This document shows, one piece after another, positions 53,244 through 61,671 of a stretch of DNA of 64,000 bases (position 1 is the stretch's first letter; every line of letters begins with the position of its first letter). Origin of the DNA: Chryseobacterium sp. G0162 (GTDB taxonomy: Bacteria > Bacteroidota > Bacteroidia > Flavobacteriales > Weeksellaceae); assembly GCF_003815715.1 (NCBI RefSeq), contig NZ_CP033922.1, positions 4,388,001-4,452,000 of the forward strand, in the 5' to 3' direction. A model generated the notes under the pieces. That model worked only from the letters and a program-made list of their open reading frames with translations, was not told the DNA's origin and did not search any database. The translations under genes and the position numbers were made by a program.

Positions 53244-53795
53244 ATGAAAATTACCATCCCAACACCCTGTCATGAAAACTGGAATAACATGATACCAGAT
53301 GAAAAAGGAAAATTTTGTTCTGTATGCTTTAAAACCGTTCAGGATTTTACTCGTTTTTCAGATGAAGAACTGATCAATAGTTTTGATTCAAATGAAAATA
53401 TTTGTGGAAGGTTTCGGGAGGATCAGTTGGGAATAAACCTAAACTTTTCATTGGCGAGTAAATTAGCCTTTGGACTATGGATAGTAGGTGGTTTTACTAC
53501 TGTTGTAAATGCACAGGAAATAAAGCCAACAGAGAAAGTACAAGAGGTGAATATGAGTGTCATACCTACTGGCAATTTTAACAGAAATCCATCTTTAAGA
53601 ATGGGAGCACCCATTTCAAGACCTGCAGACAAACCTCTGGTTTTGCTTAATAACAAAAAGATTTCTATAGAAGAATTACAAACATTAAAACCAGAGACTA
53701 TTGAAAGTATAAATAGTTTTCTACCAGCAGAAGCTATAAAACGATATGGACAAAAGGCAAAACATGGCGCCATAGTACTCACTACAAAAAAATAA
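53244..53795 (+). CDS. Zinc-knuckle-like membrane protein with TonB-plug-like tail
   Basis: The 183-aa protein starts MKITIPTPCHENWNNMIPDE, continues FCSVCFKTVQDFTRFSDEE (Cys9, Cys25 and Cys28 form a small metal-binding-like site), then has a hydrophobic segment (about 69-91, LASKLAFGLWIVGGFTTVV) ending in NAQ. The last 50 residues (LLNNKKISIEELQTLKPETI, INSFLPAEAIKRYGQKAKHG, IVLTTKK) look like the plug domain of a TonB-dependent receptor. The combination recurs in Bacteroidota small proteins, and from memory they are near TonB-linked systems. No receptor is adjacent here. Function unknown. Confidence 0.7.
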   Translation: MKITIPTPCHENWNNMIPDEKGKFCSVCFKTVQDFTRFSDEELINSFDSNENICGRFREDQLGINLNFSLASKLAFGLWIVGGFTTVVNAQEIKPTEKVQEVNMSVIPTGNFNRNPSLRMGAPISRPADKPLVLLNNKKISIEELQTLKPETIESINSFLPAEAIKRYGQKAKHGAIVLTTKK

Positions 53796-53822
53796 AAGAA
53801 AAAGGGAGCAAGAGTAATAAAA

Positions 53823-53856
53823 AAATCTCCGGTAACAGATAATTACCGGAGATTTT
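53823..53856. terminator. Terminator between convergent genes
   Basis: AAATCTCCGGTAA and TTACCGGAGATTT are perfect 13-bp arms with an 8-nt loop and flanking A/T runs, so it can serve both the 53244 gene and tpx. Confidence 0.9.
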
Positions 53857-53860
53857 TTGT

Positions 53861-54433
53861 TTATTGTTTTACAGCCTGAATTGCCGCTGCATAATTAGGT
53901 TCCTGAGAAATATCCGGTACCTGCTCTTCATAGATAATGGTTCCCGAAGGATCTATTACGACAACAGCTCTGCTGAGAAGTCCTTTCATGGAAGATTCTA
54001 CCATTTCTACCCCGTAATTCCATCCGAAATCAGAACGGAAATCCGAAAGCATCACCACATTGTTGATTCCTTCAGCACCACAAAATCTTTTTTGAGCGAA
54101 AGGTAAGTCCTTGGAAATACAAAGAACCACTGTATTGGGAAGGTTTCCTGCCTCCTCATTGAAATGATGCACAGATGCTGAGCAAACTCCCGTATCTACA
54201 CTCGGAAAGATATTTAAAATAACATATCTCCCTTTGTAAGCATCTAAGCTCTGGTCATTCATATTAACATCCGTAAGGGTGAATTTAGGAGCAGGCTTGT
54301 TTACATCCGGTAATTTGGAGTAAGTACGTACAGGTGTTCCTTTTAATAAAACAGTATTGATCGCTTTAGATTTTTGAGCGAAACTAAACGCTGAGAAAAG
54401 AAATAATGTACTGAAAACTATTTTTGAAAACAT
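53861..54433 (-). CDS. tpx: Exported thiol peroxidase
   Basis: Tpx reduces hydrogen peroxide and alkyl hydroperoxides. The 190-aa chain has a signal peptide (MFSKIVFSTLFLFSAFSFAQ) that a typical cytosolic Tpx lacks, so it should be periplasmic. The catalytic site is FPSVDTGVCSASV with peroxidatic Cys84 and the resolving Cys118 is in KRFCGAEGINN; the family segments YVILNIFPS and GLLSRAVVVID are present. An electron donor for the periplasm, such as an exported thioredoxin-like protein, is not in the window. A TAnnTTTG box (54451-54458, minus strand) precedes it. Confidence 0.92.
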   Translation of the reverse strand: MFSKIVFSTLFLFSAFSFAQKSKAINTVLLKGTPVRTYSKLPDVNKPAPKFTLTDVNMNDQSLDAYKGRYVILNIFPSVDTGVCSASVHHFNEEAGNLPNTVVLCISKDLPFAQKRFCGAEGINNVVMLSDFRSDFGWNYGVEMVESSMKGLLSRAVVVIDPSGTIIYEEQVPDISQEPNYAAAIQAVKQ

Positions 54434-54450
54434 TGAAATTTATTTTTAAA

Positions 54451-54458
54451 CAAAAGTA
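54451..54458 (-). promoter_or_regulatory. Putative -7 box of tpx
   Basis: On the minus strand this reads TACTTTTG, 17 bp before the tpx ATG. Confidence 0.45.
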
Positions 54459-54602
54459 TCGTTTTTTTCAGTTGGCTGAGTTAATTTTCGTTCAAATAGC
54501 TCTTAAATAGAGCAAATCTATTGAATCACTATTCTTAAAATCAATTTTTACATCTACCTTTATTCTTCACAATTCAGATTCAAATTATTAAATACTAAAA
54601 AT

Positions 54603-56231
54603 ATGAGTTCAGGAAACAATCCAGCATTTCAAAATATTTTTAAAAGCGAAAACGAAATACCCGAAGAATATAAAGTCCCGGAAATTCATCAGAAAGTCTA
54701 TCTTCTCAATGGTGAGCTGGTGGAATGGAAAGGAGAAACCCAGAATATTTATTCCCCTGTTTGTATCTCTACAGAAAACGGCTTGGAGAGAAAATTGTTG
54801 GGAAGTATTCCAAATATCGGCCCTGAAGAAGCCATGGAAGTACTGGAAGCTTGTGTAAAAGCCTACGATAACGGCCTTGGAGAATGGCCTACAATGTCTG
54901 TGGAAGGCAGAATCAAGTGCATGCAGAAATTCGTCTATTTGATGATCCAACAGCGCGATCTGATTATCAAACTGCTGATGTGGGAAATAGGAAAAACACT
55001 GGCTGATTCTACCAAAGAATTTGACCGCACCGTAGATTACATCAACCAGACGATTGATGCTTTAAAAGATCTGGACAGAGAATCTTCCCGTTTCCAGGAG
55101 GCAGAAGGAACCATTGCACAAATCAGAAGAGCACCCTTGGGGGTGGTTTTAAGTATGGGACCTTTCAATTATCCTTTGAATGAGATCTTTACCACACTGA
55201 TCCCGGCATTGATTATGGGAAATACCATTTTGTTTAAGTTACCTAAACACGGGGTTTTAGCCCATTATCCTTTATTGAATGCCTTTAAAGAAGCTTTCCC
55301 GAAAGGAACAGTAAATACTTTATATGGAAAAGGTTCTGAGATTATTACTCCGATCATGGAAAGCGGAAAAGTCAATGTATTGGCCTTTATCGGTTCCAGT
55401 AAAGTAGCGAATGGATTGAAAAAATTACACCCTAAAGTGAACCGTTTAAGAGCAATCCTGAGTCTGGATGCTAAAAACGCAGCTATTGTTACCAAAAATG
55501 CCAATCTTGATGTAGCGGTTAGTGAATGTATTCTTGGGGCACTTTCTTTCAATGGTCAGCGTTGTACAGCTTTAAAACTGATTTTTGTACAGAAAGAAAT
55601 TGCAACAGAATTTACCACAAGGTTAAGTGAAGCTGTTTCCGCTTTGAAAGCAGGTTTACCATGGGAAAAAGACGTGAAAGTAACACCGCTTCCGGAAGTC
55701 AATAAACCTTCTTATCTGAAAGAATGTATTGAAGATGCCATACGGAAAGGAGCTGTTGTTTTAAATAAAGAGGGCGGTTACACAGAAGAATCCTTTGTTT
55801 TCCCCGCTGTAGTTTATCCTGTAAATAGCGATATGAAGTTATATCATGAAGAACAATTTGGTCCTGTCATTCCGGTGGTTCCTTTTGAAGATATTGAAGA
55901 ACCTATAGATTATCAGGTCAATGCTTCCCATGGAATGCAGGTAAGTATTTTCAGTGAAGATCCACAGGAAGTTGCAAAACTGATTGACCCTTTTGTAAAT
56001 TTGGTAAGCCGTGTGAATATCAATTGCCAGGCACAGCGTGGTCCGGACGTATTTCCGTTTACCGGAAGAAAAGACAGCGCAGAAGGAACACTTTCTGTTT
56101 TTGATGCCTTGCGTTCCTTTTCAATAAGATCTCTGGTAGCCGCAAAACTTACAGATTCTAATAAAAAGTTACTGAATACCATTGTAAGGGAGCATGACTC
56201 CAATTTTTTAAGCACAGATTATATTTTTTAG
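54603..56231 (+). CDS. gapN: NADP-dependent glyceraldehyde-3-phosphate dehydrogenase (non-phosphorylating)
   Basis: The 542-aa chain is an aldehyde dehydrogenase: IRRAPLGVVLSMGPFNYPLN (the NFPL-type segment), LFKLPKHGVLAHYPLL, FIGSSKVANGLKKLHP, and the catalytic cysteine Cys321 in FNGQRCTALKL, with the EEQFGPVIPVVPFEDIEE end. It has an extra N-terminal part of about 40 residues. It would oxidise glyceraldehyde 3-phosphate directly to 3-phosphoglycerate with NADP, giving NADPH. The GapN assignment is from overall similarity to the long Bacteroidota form; another aldehyde substrate cannot be excluded. Confidence 0.85.
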   Translation: MSSGNNPAFQNIFKSENEIPEEYKVPEIHQKVYLLNGELVEWKGETQNIYSPVCISTENGLERKLLGSIPNIGPEEAMEVLEACVKAYDNGLGEWPTMSVEGRIKCMQKFVYLMIQQRDLIIKLLMWEIGKTLADSTKEFDRTVDYINQTIDALKDLDRESSRFQEAEGTIAQIRRAPLGVVLSMGPFNYPLNEIFTTLIPALIMGNTILFKLPKHGVLAHYPLLNAFKEAFPKGTVNTLYGKGSEIITPIMESGKVNVLAFIGSSKVANGLKKLHPKVNRLRAILSLDAKNAAIVTKNANLDVAVSECILGALSFNGQRCTALKLIFVQKEIATEFTTRLSEAVSALKAGLPWEKDVKVTPLPEVNKPSYLKECIEDAIRKGAVVLNKEGGYTEESFVFPAVVYPVNSDMKLYHEEQFGPVIPVVPFEDIEEPIDYQVNASHGMQVSIFSEDPQEVAKLIDPFVNLVSRVNINCQAQRGPDVFPFTGRKDSAEGTLSVFDALRSFSIRSLVAAKLTDSNKKLLNTIVREHDSNFLSTDYIF

Positions 56232-56261
56232 CAATAATCCCTTGTGGTACAGAACATACAA

Positions 56262-56308
56262 TAAAAATCCTTGAAAAGCTTCTTTGTTTTTTAAGGATTT
56301 TTTTTTTC
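56262..56308 (+). terminator. Terminator of gapN
   Basis: AAAAATCCTT and AAGGATTTTT pair over 10 bp with a 26-nt loop and are followed by a T run. Confidence 0.75.
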
Positions 56309-56344
56309 AATGATTTCTGTAACAATTTTTTTAAATCAAAACTA

Positions 56345-56356
56345 ACTCTATAGAGT
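56345..56356. promoter_or_regulatory. Perfect 12-bp palindrome upstream of the sigma factor gene
   Basis: ACTCTATAGAGT is its own reverse complement and ends 8 bp before the ATG at 56365. TGTAAC (56318-56323) lies 21 bp upstream, similar to the -35 type of ECF promoters. The two could form an autoregulated promoter/operator; nothing else supports this. Confidence 0.35.
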
Positions 56357-56364
56357 AACAAGCT

Positions 56365-56874
56365 ATGACCTCACTAGAGCAAGAGTTTATCCATAAGATT
56401 GAAAAGCATAAAGGAATCATTTTTAAGATTTCCAAAATGTATATGTCAGAAAAAGAGGACCGCGATGATCTTTTTCAGGAAATTACCTTTCAGCTATGGA
56501 AGGCATATCCAAACTTCAGGGGGGAAAGCGAATTTTCAACCTGGCTATACAGAATTGCTTTAAATACAGCGATTATTTTTCTCAAAAATCAAAAAAGAGG
56601 AGGTTTTATCGGAAATGAAGACTTCTCTAATCATATAATTGCTCACGAAGAGTATGACAATGATAAAGAAGAGCGGATGACTGAAATGTATAAAGCGATT
56701 CATCTCCTTAATCCTATTGACAAGGCCTTTATTTTCTATTACCTGGAAGACTTTTCAGGAAAACAGATTTCCGAACAGATGGGGATCTCCGAAGGAAATG
56801 TAAGGGTGAAAATGAACCGGGCCAAAAATAAATTGAAAGATATCTTAAACCAACATACCCCTAACCAACCTTAA
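56365..56874 (+). CDS. ECF-type RNA polymerase sigma factor
   Basis: The 169-aa chain has sigma region 2 (about 20-85: YMSEKEDRDDLFQEITFQLW, FRGESEFSTWLYRIALNTAI) and region 4 (about 110-160: LNPIDKAFIFYYLEDFSGKQ, ISEQMGISEGNVRVKMNRAK). No extra domain is present. It should redirect RNA polymerase to a small regulon. The membrane protein gene 12 bp downstream may be its anti-sigma or an input partner; it has no classical anti-sigma zinc motif. A perfect palindrome lies 8 bp before its ATG. Confidence 0.9.
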   Translation: MTSLEQEFIHKIEKHKGIIFKISKMYMSEKEDRDDLFQEITFQLWKAYPNFRGESEFSTWLYRIALNTAIIFLKNQKRGGFIGNEDFSNHIIAHEEYDNDKEERMTEMYKAIHLLNPIDKAFIFYYLEDFSGKQISEQMGISEGNVRVKMNRAKNKLKDILNQHTPNQP

Positions 56875-56886
56875 ATCAGTAATCCA

Positions 56887-57477
56887 ATGAATATAGATGA
56901 ATTAAAAAATACCTGGAATGAAGATATTGGAAACGAAACGCCTGAATTTAATACAGAGCAACGCCATAAAATCAATCTTCCCCTAGAAAAAGTACGTAAA
57001 AATATGCGTATGGAATTCTGGTGGGTGGTAGGAATCTTCATTTTTGCCTTTATGGTTTGCTCCGTTTGCAGACCTTTTAAATTTCAATTGTATATTACGG
57101 TTTTGATTGCTTCAATGCTTATTGTTACCGTTTTCTTTTACAGCAAGTTTTTTAAACTGTATAATAATATCAGCAATACAGAACTTAAAACCAATGATTC
57201 TCTCAAGGACCTCATGACTCAGCTGAACCTCAATAAACAATATTATTTATCCTACTATATCAGTTTTGCACCGTTTATAGTATGTGAGATCCTTATTGTG
57301 CTGGAGTTTATTCCCTGGCCACAGCCTTTAAGCGAGACGAAGATTGCACTTATTCTGATTGGAAGTGTCATCGGAGGGTTGTTTTTACTGTTTTTCTCTG
57401 GAAAATTCTGGTTTCATCGTTATTATGGAAGATATATCAATCATATAGAATCCCTTTTAAAAGAACTGAAGAGGTAA
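56887..57477 (+). CDS. Membrane protein, possible partner of the ECF sigma factor
   Basis: The 196-aa protein has a soluble N-terminal part of about 40 residues (MNIDELKNTWNEDIGNETPE) and four hydrophobic helices (about 42-60, 64-82, 118-138 and 146-170). The start 12 bp after the sigma stop suggests a shared transcript. Proteins of this layout occur beside ECF genes in Bacteroidota and may act as anti-sigma factors, with the N-terminal part binding the sigma factor. No catalytic motif is visible. The function is inferred from position and topology. Confidence 0.65.
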   Translation: MNIDELKNTWNEDIGNETPEFNTEQRHKINLPLEKVRKNMRMEFWWVVGIFIFAFMVCSVCRPFKFQLYITVLIASMLIVTVFFYSKFFKLYNNISNTELKTNDSLKDLMTQLNLNKQYYLSYYISFAPFIVCEILIVLEFIPWPQPLSETKIALILIGSVIGGLFLLFFSGKFWFHRYYGRYINHIESLLKELKR

Positions 57478-57480
57478 ACT

Positions 57481-57521
57481 AAATAGGTTTCGGCGGGCTG
57501 AAAGCCCGCCGAAACCTATTT
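57481..57521 (+). terminator. Perfect 19-bp hairpin between convergent genes
   Basis: AAATAGGTTTCGGCGGGCT and its exact reverse complement flank a GAA loop. It lies 3 bp after the membrane-protein stop. There is no T run, so it is not a canonical terminator; it could also protect the transcript end or be an intergenic repeat. Confidence 0.75.
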
Positions 57522-57571
57522 ATACATTAACAAATGTTGAATTTTCTCACTTCAAGATCTTTCTTTTTCAG

Positions 57572-59107
57572 TTAATTTTTCTCTGCCTTTTCTTTACCAA
57601 TTTCATTTCTTATCCAATCCAGCTGCGGGTCTTTTTTATCAATAATATCCTGCATATTTTCTTTGATCTCTATATCTGGAATCACTCCTTTTTTGGTGTC
57701 TGAAAAATCAATATTCGGTTGTACCAGAAGCAGTCCGATTGGAAATGTAATCTCGGAATTAGGAAGTTTCTGATAAGAATAAAACCCGGCCACTGTTCCG
57801 TCATTGGCACCTCCTGTTTCTTCTCCTACAAGAGTTGCTCTTTTATCATTCTTAAGCTTTGCCGTAATAATAGAAGAGGCAGAAAAGCTTCCGCCATTAA
57901 TAAGAACAAAAACTTTACCGTGAAAAGCTTCCTTATTAGGCTTTGTAGGTTTATCAGCTTTCATTTTGTAGAAAACTTTTCCATCCTTTTTATAAGTACT
58001 GAAAGCCTGGGCAAAAAAGTAACTTGGATAAGAGATACTTTTAATGGCATAGTCTAATGGAGTACTTTTTCTAAAATAATTGGTCCTTAACGGGATATCT
58101 CTTGAGGTAACCTGTGAAGGTTTTATCAGGGTAAAAGGTTTATCTGTAAGATAGGAATACAGATTATTGATCTCATAAAGAGAACCTCCATAATTATTAC
58201 GGACATCTATGATGAGGTAATCTGATTTTGCATTTTTAATCTTTGAAAAAGTTTTTTTGTAAAACTCGCCCGAATATTCACGGGAGAAACTTTTCACTTT
58301 TATATAAGCAATCGTACTGTCTTTATCCAGAAACCTAAAACTTCGGTTATAAGAGTTGCTGGCCGCAACATAATCATTAAGTTTTTTCTCCGGAGTACGC
58401 TTATTCATCTCCTTATCCTTTTGAATATCGGTATCTAATTTTGATTCCCGTGTTAAAGTGTAAGTACGTTTTTCACCTTTATAAAGTGTTTCGATGATGG
58501 CCTTGTCTGCTAATCCGTTTTCTGCAGTATAATAATTGAAAAAGAGATCCTTTAAAAAATAGGGTTGAAAAGTAGTATTATACCCGTCACTGCTGATAAC
58601 GTTTCTGTATTTTTTGATATAGTCTGAAACCGGAATATTGTTGATAGACAGAACTTCAGTTCCCGGCTGAATCTTTTCAATAGAATCTCTGTTTTCCGTA
58701 ATATACATTTGATCTCCGGAAATATAATAACCAAATCTGCTGAACAGTCCTTTTTTCTGTTCTAATTCTTTAATTTCTCTTTTTGTGAATTTTTTTCTCG
58801 GAACTCTTAATGAAAGATGTCCTTCCCGGATTCCTGCAACTACAGGTTGAAGTTTAAAATAGAACTGAAGTGGGGTAAGAGGTTCGTTAAGGGTTTGCTT
58901 AAGACTGTCAAACTTATGATCTAACTCCTGTTTGGGGATATACCAATACAGTTGTGGATGCATCTGCTGGAGTTTTGAGTAGGCAAAATCTACATCTTCC
59001 TTAAGCTGCTCCGGAGGGATACATGAGGCCCGCTGTTCGTTGTGCCTTCTGATAGACGCACATGAGGAAAGCATGGCCAGAATAAATATTACCGAGTAAT
59101 TTTTCAA
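57572..59107 (-). CDS. Lipoprotein S41-family peptidase
   Basis: The 511-aa protein has a lipoprotein signal peptide with lipobox LSSC (lipid-bearing Cys16) and the S41 domain: ISGDQMYITENRDSIEKIQ and GTEVLSINNIPVSDYI (PDZ-like), IAYIKVKSFSREY, YLIIDVRNNYGGSL, and the catalytic serine Ser409 in GGSFSASSI, followed by LVGEETGGANDGTVAG. It would act at the inner face of the outer membrane or the periplasm. The substrate is unknown. It differs from the S41 protein at 42733 by the lipid anchor and the PDZ-like part. It has no obvious partner gene. Confidence 0.85.
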   Translation of the reverse strand: MKNYSVIFILAMLSSCASIRRHNEQRASCIPPEQLKEDVDFAYSKLQQMHPQLYWYIPKQELDHKFDSLKQTLNEPLTPLQFYFKLQPVVAGIREGHLSLRVPRKKFTKREIKELEQKKGLFSRFGYYISGDQMYITENRDSIEKIQPGTEVLSINNIPVSDYIKKYRNVISSDGYNTTFQPYFLKDLFFNYYTAENGLADKAIIETLYKGEKRTYTLTRESKLDTDIQKDKEMNKRTPEKKLNDYVAASNSYNRSFRFLDKDSTIAYIKVKSFSREYSGEFYKKTFSKIKNAKSDYLIIDVRNNYGGSLYEINNLYSYLTDKPFTLIKPSQVTSRDIPLRTNYFRKSTPLDYAIKSISYPSYFFAQAFSTYKKDGKVFYKMKADKPTKPNKEAFHGKVFVLINGGSFSASSIITAKLKNDKRATLVGEETGGANDGTVAGFYSYQKLPNSEITFPIGLLLVQPNIDFSDTKKGVIPDIEIKENMQDIIDKKDPQLDWIRNEIGKEKAEKN

Positions 59108-59256
59108 TATATCTTTGAGTTTTTTTAAGCCGCTAAAATAGAAAGTTTAAAATTAATCATCACTTAAATGAATAATAAATTTTCTGAAACACATGATAAA
59201 TTTAGTTAAAAAATAGACTCAAATACATCTTATTTTCATGTAAGCGCAAAAGTAGG

Positions 59257-59264
59257 TACCTTTG
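59257..59264 (+). promoter_or_regulatory. Putative -7 box of the NAPE-PLD-like gene
   Basis: TACCTTTG fits TAnnTTTG and lies 17 bp before the ATG at 59282. Confidence 0.45.
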
Positions 59265-59281
59265 ATGTTTATTTTTTACAA

Positions 59282-60379
59282 ATGATGTATTGGATTCTTG
59301 TGGTTGTGATTCTGTTGGCAGCAACCTATTGTATAGTAATTAACAGACCGGCATTCGGTGCAGTACCAAAAGGAAAACGATTGGAACGTATCAGACAGTC
59401 GAAGCTTTACCGGAATAAACAATTTCAGAATATCAGTCATACACCCTCCCTTGCGGAAGGCTATAAAATGACCAAAGTAACCTATGATTTCTTTTTAGGA
59501 AAAAAGCATCCTTTACTGAAGCCTTTAAGAGAAATTCCTTCCATTCCTACAGATTTGAAAAGTCTGGATAAAAATATAGATGTTTTCATCTGGTTAGGGC
59601 ATTCATCTTATTATATACAGACCGATGGTGTTTCATTTTTAATTGATCCTGTATTAAGCCTGTATGGCTCACCTTTCAAATACTTTAATAAAGCGTTTAA
59701 AGGATCTGACATTTTTAAACCTGAGCACATTCCGGATCTGGATTATCTTGTGATTACCCACGATCATTTTGACCATCTGGATTATCCGACTGTTAAATCC
59801 ATTAAAGATCGTACCGGAATGGCTATTGTTCCATTAGGAGTTGGGGCACACCTGGAAAGATGGGGATATACGGAACAACAACTTATCGAAGAAGAGTGGG
59901 GAACAGAAGTTGAGTTAAAAAATAACATAAAACTGATCTTTACCCCGGCAAGACATTTTTCAGGAAGAAGATTAAAGCAGAATGATACCCTTTGGACTTC
60001 CTATGTACTGGAAACTCCTACTAAAAAAATATTCCTTGGTGGTGACAGTGGTTATGATTCCCATTTTAAAATGATAGGAGAGAAATATGGACCTTTTGAT
60101 TATGCTATTCTTGAAAATGGACAATATGGTGAAGCATGGAGGTATATTCATACTTTACCGGAAGATGTCATTCAGGCAGCCATAGATATTGATGCCAGAC
60201 ATATCATTCCGGTACATGCTGCTAAATTTGCATTGGCACTTCATCCCTGGAATGAGCCTTTACAGAAAATAACAAGTCTCGGTAAAGAAAAAGGGTTAGA
60301 TATCCTTACTCCGATGATTGGAGAGGTGGTAGATCTTCATCTTAAAGATCAGCAGTTTGCAGTCTGGTGGGAGGCTTGA
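59282..60379 (+). CDS. MBL-fold hydrolase, RomA/NAPE-PLD-like
   Basis: The 365-aa protein starts with one hydrophobic helix (about 3-20) that anchors it or acts as a signal, then the metallo-beta-lactamase fold: WLGHSSYYIQ, LIDPVLSLYGSPF, the metal site THDHFDHLD (His160, His162, Asp164, His165), the ARHFSGR segment, LGGDSGY and IPVHAAKFALALHPW. The closest families are RomA and N-acyl-phosphatidylethanolamine phospholipase D. It may act on membrane lipids. ATG codons at 59282 and 59285 leave the start uncertain by one residue. It converges with the GNAT gene without a gap. Confidence 0.85.
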   Translation: MMYWILVVVILLAATYCIVINRPAFGAVPKGKRLERIRQSKLYRNKQFQNISHTPSLAEGYKMTKVTYDFFLGKKHPLLKPLREIPSIPTDLKSLDKNIDVFIWLGHSSYYIQTDGVSFLIDPVLSLYGSPFKYFNKAFKGSDIFKPEHIPDLDYLVITHDHFDHLDYPTVKSIKDRTGMAIVPLGVGAHLERWGYTEQQLIEEEWGTEVELKNNIKLIFTPARHFSGRRLKQNDTLWTSYVLETPTKKIFLGGDSGYDSHFKMIGEKYGPFDYAILENGQYGEAWRYIHTLPEDVIQAAIDIDARHIIPVHAAKFALALHPWNEPLQKITSLGKEKGLDILTPMIGEVVDLHLKDQQFAVWWEA

Positions 60380-60667
60380 TTAAGCATGCCAGATGTCTTT
60401 ATACCTTCTGGGATGATTTTCAAATTGTTGACGTACAAAATCACATTCCGGGTCTACAAGCAAATCTTTTTCTTCTGCATAACGAACCAATTCATCCAGC
60501 AATAATTTGGCATAACCTTTACCTTCACGCTCTTCATCCAGCTTGGTATAATATACAATAAGAAGTCTTCCGTCAACCTCTATGGACATATAACCCGCTT
60601 TTTTCTCATCAATAAACAACTGCAGTTCATCCTGATATGGAGATACCATAAATTTTATATTTTCCAT
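60380..60667 (-). CDS. YjdJ-type GNAT acetyltransferase
   Basis: The 95-aa chain is the short GNAT form (PF14542 type): ELQLFIDEKKAGYMSIEVDG, VYYTKLDEEREGKGYAKLLL with the acetyl-CoA-binding R/EGKGYAKLL turn, and LVDPECDFVRQQFENHPRRY. This small group binds acetyl-CoA, but its acceptor is generally unknown. It starts on the minus strand and converges with the MBL gene; the stop codons are adjacent at 60379/60380. Confidence 0.85.
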   Translation of the reverse strand: MENIKFMVSPYQDELQLFIDEKKAGYMSIEVDGRLLIVYYTKLDEEREGKGYAKLLLDELVRYAEEKDLLVDPECDFVRQQFENHPRRYKDIWHA

Positions 60668-61150
60668 AATTATTGAGATTTGGTTGATAAAAAATAATTC
60701 TGAGAACTCCCGAAAGCATTCTCTTCCTTAAAATTACAAAATTATTTAACATGAAATAAGAGTTTTTGAGAATCTTAACGAATTTTATAAAAGTATTAGA
60801 TAATTAAAAGGTAAAAGGTTTTGTCATTAAACAACTATTATCCATATAGGTATCAACATAACCTATTGTCTTTAGCCTAATCCTAACAAATAATTTACAA
60901 TTGAAGTGTAACCTTAAAACCAATGAACTTTAAACTGAAAATCCGTCCTCGTATCTCTGTTTAATCATATATACCCCGTTAAAAATATCATTTTATTGCA
61001 AATGAAAATTTCAAAACTTGTTAGAATTTATAAATTATTATAAAGATAATCAGTTGTTTATGCTTTTTATTAACAAATATTAGGAATTAGAGTTAATAGT
61101 TGGCACTTTAATTGACTATTTCACCGTGTTTAATTTAAAAGAGGAATGAA
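60668..61150. other. Intergenic region with a sigma-54-like site
   Basis: About 480 bp, AT-rich, without a convincing gene. It holds the divergent leaders of the GNAT gene and the 61151 gene, and the site at 61101-61115. No tRNA, terminator or repeat is recognised. Confidence 0.5.
61101..61115 (+). promoter_or_regulatory. Sigma-54-like promoter site
   Basis: TGGCAC (61101-61106), 5 bp and TTGA (61112-61115) match the -24/-12 consensus TGGCAC-N5-TTGC apart from the last base. No TAnnTTTG box is present nearby. The site is 35 bp before the ATG at 61151. Confidence 0.4.
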
Positions 61151-61609
61151 ATGAAAAAGTTATTGTTAACAGTATTTTTGATGGGGACGTTTAGTCTGAG
61201 CTATGCCCAATCGGATTATTATAATGATTATAGAAGAAGTATTTCAGATATTAATTGGCAGACAGTAGTCGCTGATCTGTTGCTTTCCACTACACAGGCA
61301 AACCAGGTTTATGCATTGAACGATAGATACCGTGATTACAATTCATGGAATAGAGTATATGTAGTAGAGCCTGGAAGATGGAGAGGAGATCGATATTCAG
61401 AGCTGGAAAGGATTATTGGAAGAGAAAAATATATTGTCTTTAAAAAAAGATATTATAGAGGGCAAAACCCTGTTATTGTATACGAAAGAAAAAACGATTA
61501 TAAAAAATACCGTAAAGACAGGGATAAATACTATAAAGAAAGAGCAAAGTATTACAAGAAACAAAATAAACATAACCATGGACGCCATGGGGATGGGGAT
61601 TGGGATTAA
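61151..61609 (+). CDS. Exported basic Tyr/Lys-rich protein of unknown function
   Basis: The 152-aa protein has a signal peptide (MKKLLLTVFLMGTFSLSYAQ), a short domain with DINWQTVVADLLLSTTQANQ and VYALNDRYRDYNSWNRVY, and a basic tail rich in Tyr/Lys (KYRKDRDKYYKERAKYYKKQ, then NKHNHGRHGDGDWD). No family is recognised. The tail could bind nucleic acid, metal (His residues) or an acidic surface. A sigma-54-like site lies upstream and a terminator-like hairpin downstream. Confidence 0.7.
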   Translation: MKKLLLTVFLMGTFSLSYAQSDYYNDYRRSISDINWQTVVADLLLSTTQANQVYALNDRYRDYNSWNRVYVVEPGRWRGDRYSELERIIGREKYIVFKKRYYRGQNPVIVYERKNDYKKYRKDRDKYYKERAKYYKKQNKHNHGRHGDGDWD

Positions 61610-61641
61610 CCATTATCAACTATTATATATACTCACTATTG

Positions 61642-61671
61642 AAATGGCTGGCATTCGTGCTGGCCATTTTT
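61642..61671 (+). terminator. Terminator of the Tyr/Lys-rich protein gene
   Basis: AAATGGC and GCCATTT pair over 7 bp, with a GC/GC pair further inside, and a T run follows. Confidence 0.65.

Noticed and set aside
53423..53782. 119-aa minus-strand frame opposite the 53244 gene
   Set aside because: Shadow of the plug-tailed protein gene; codon pattern follows the plus strand.
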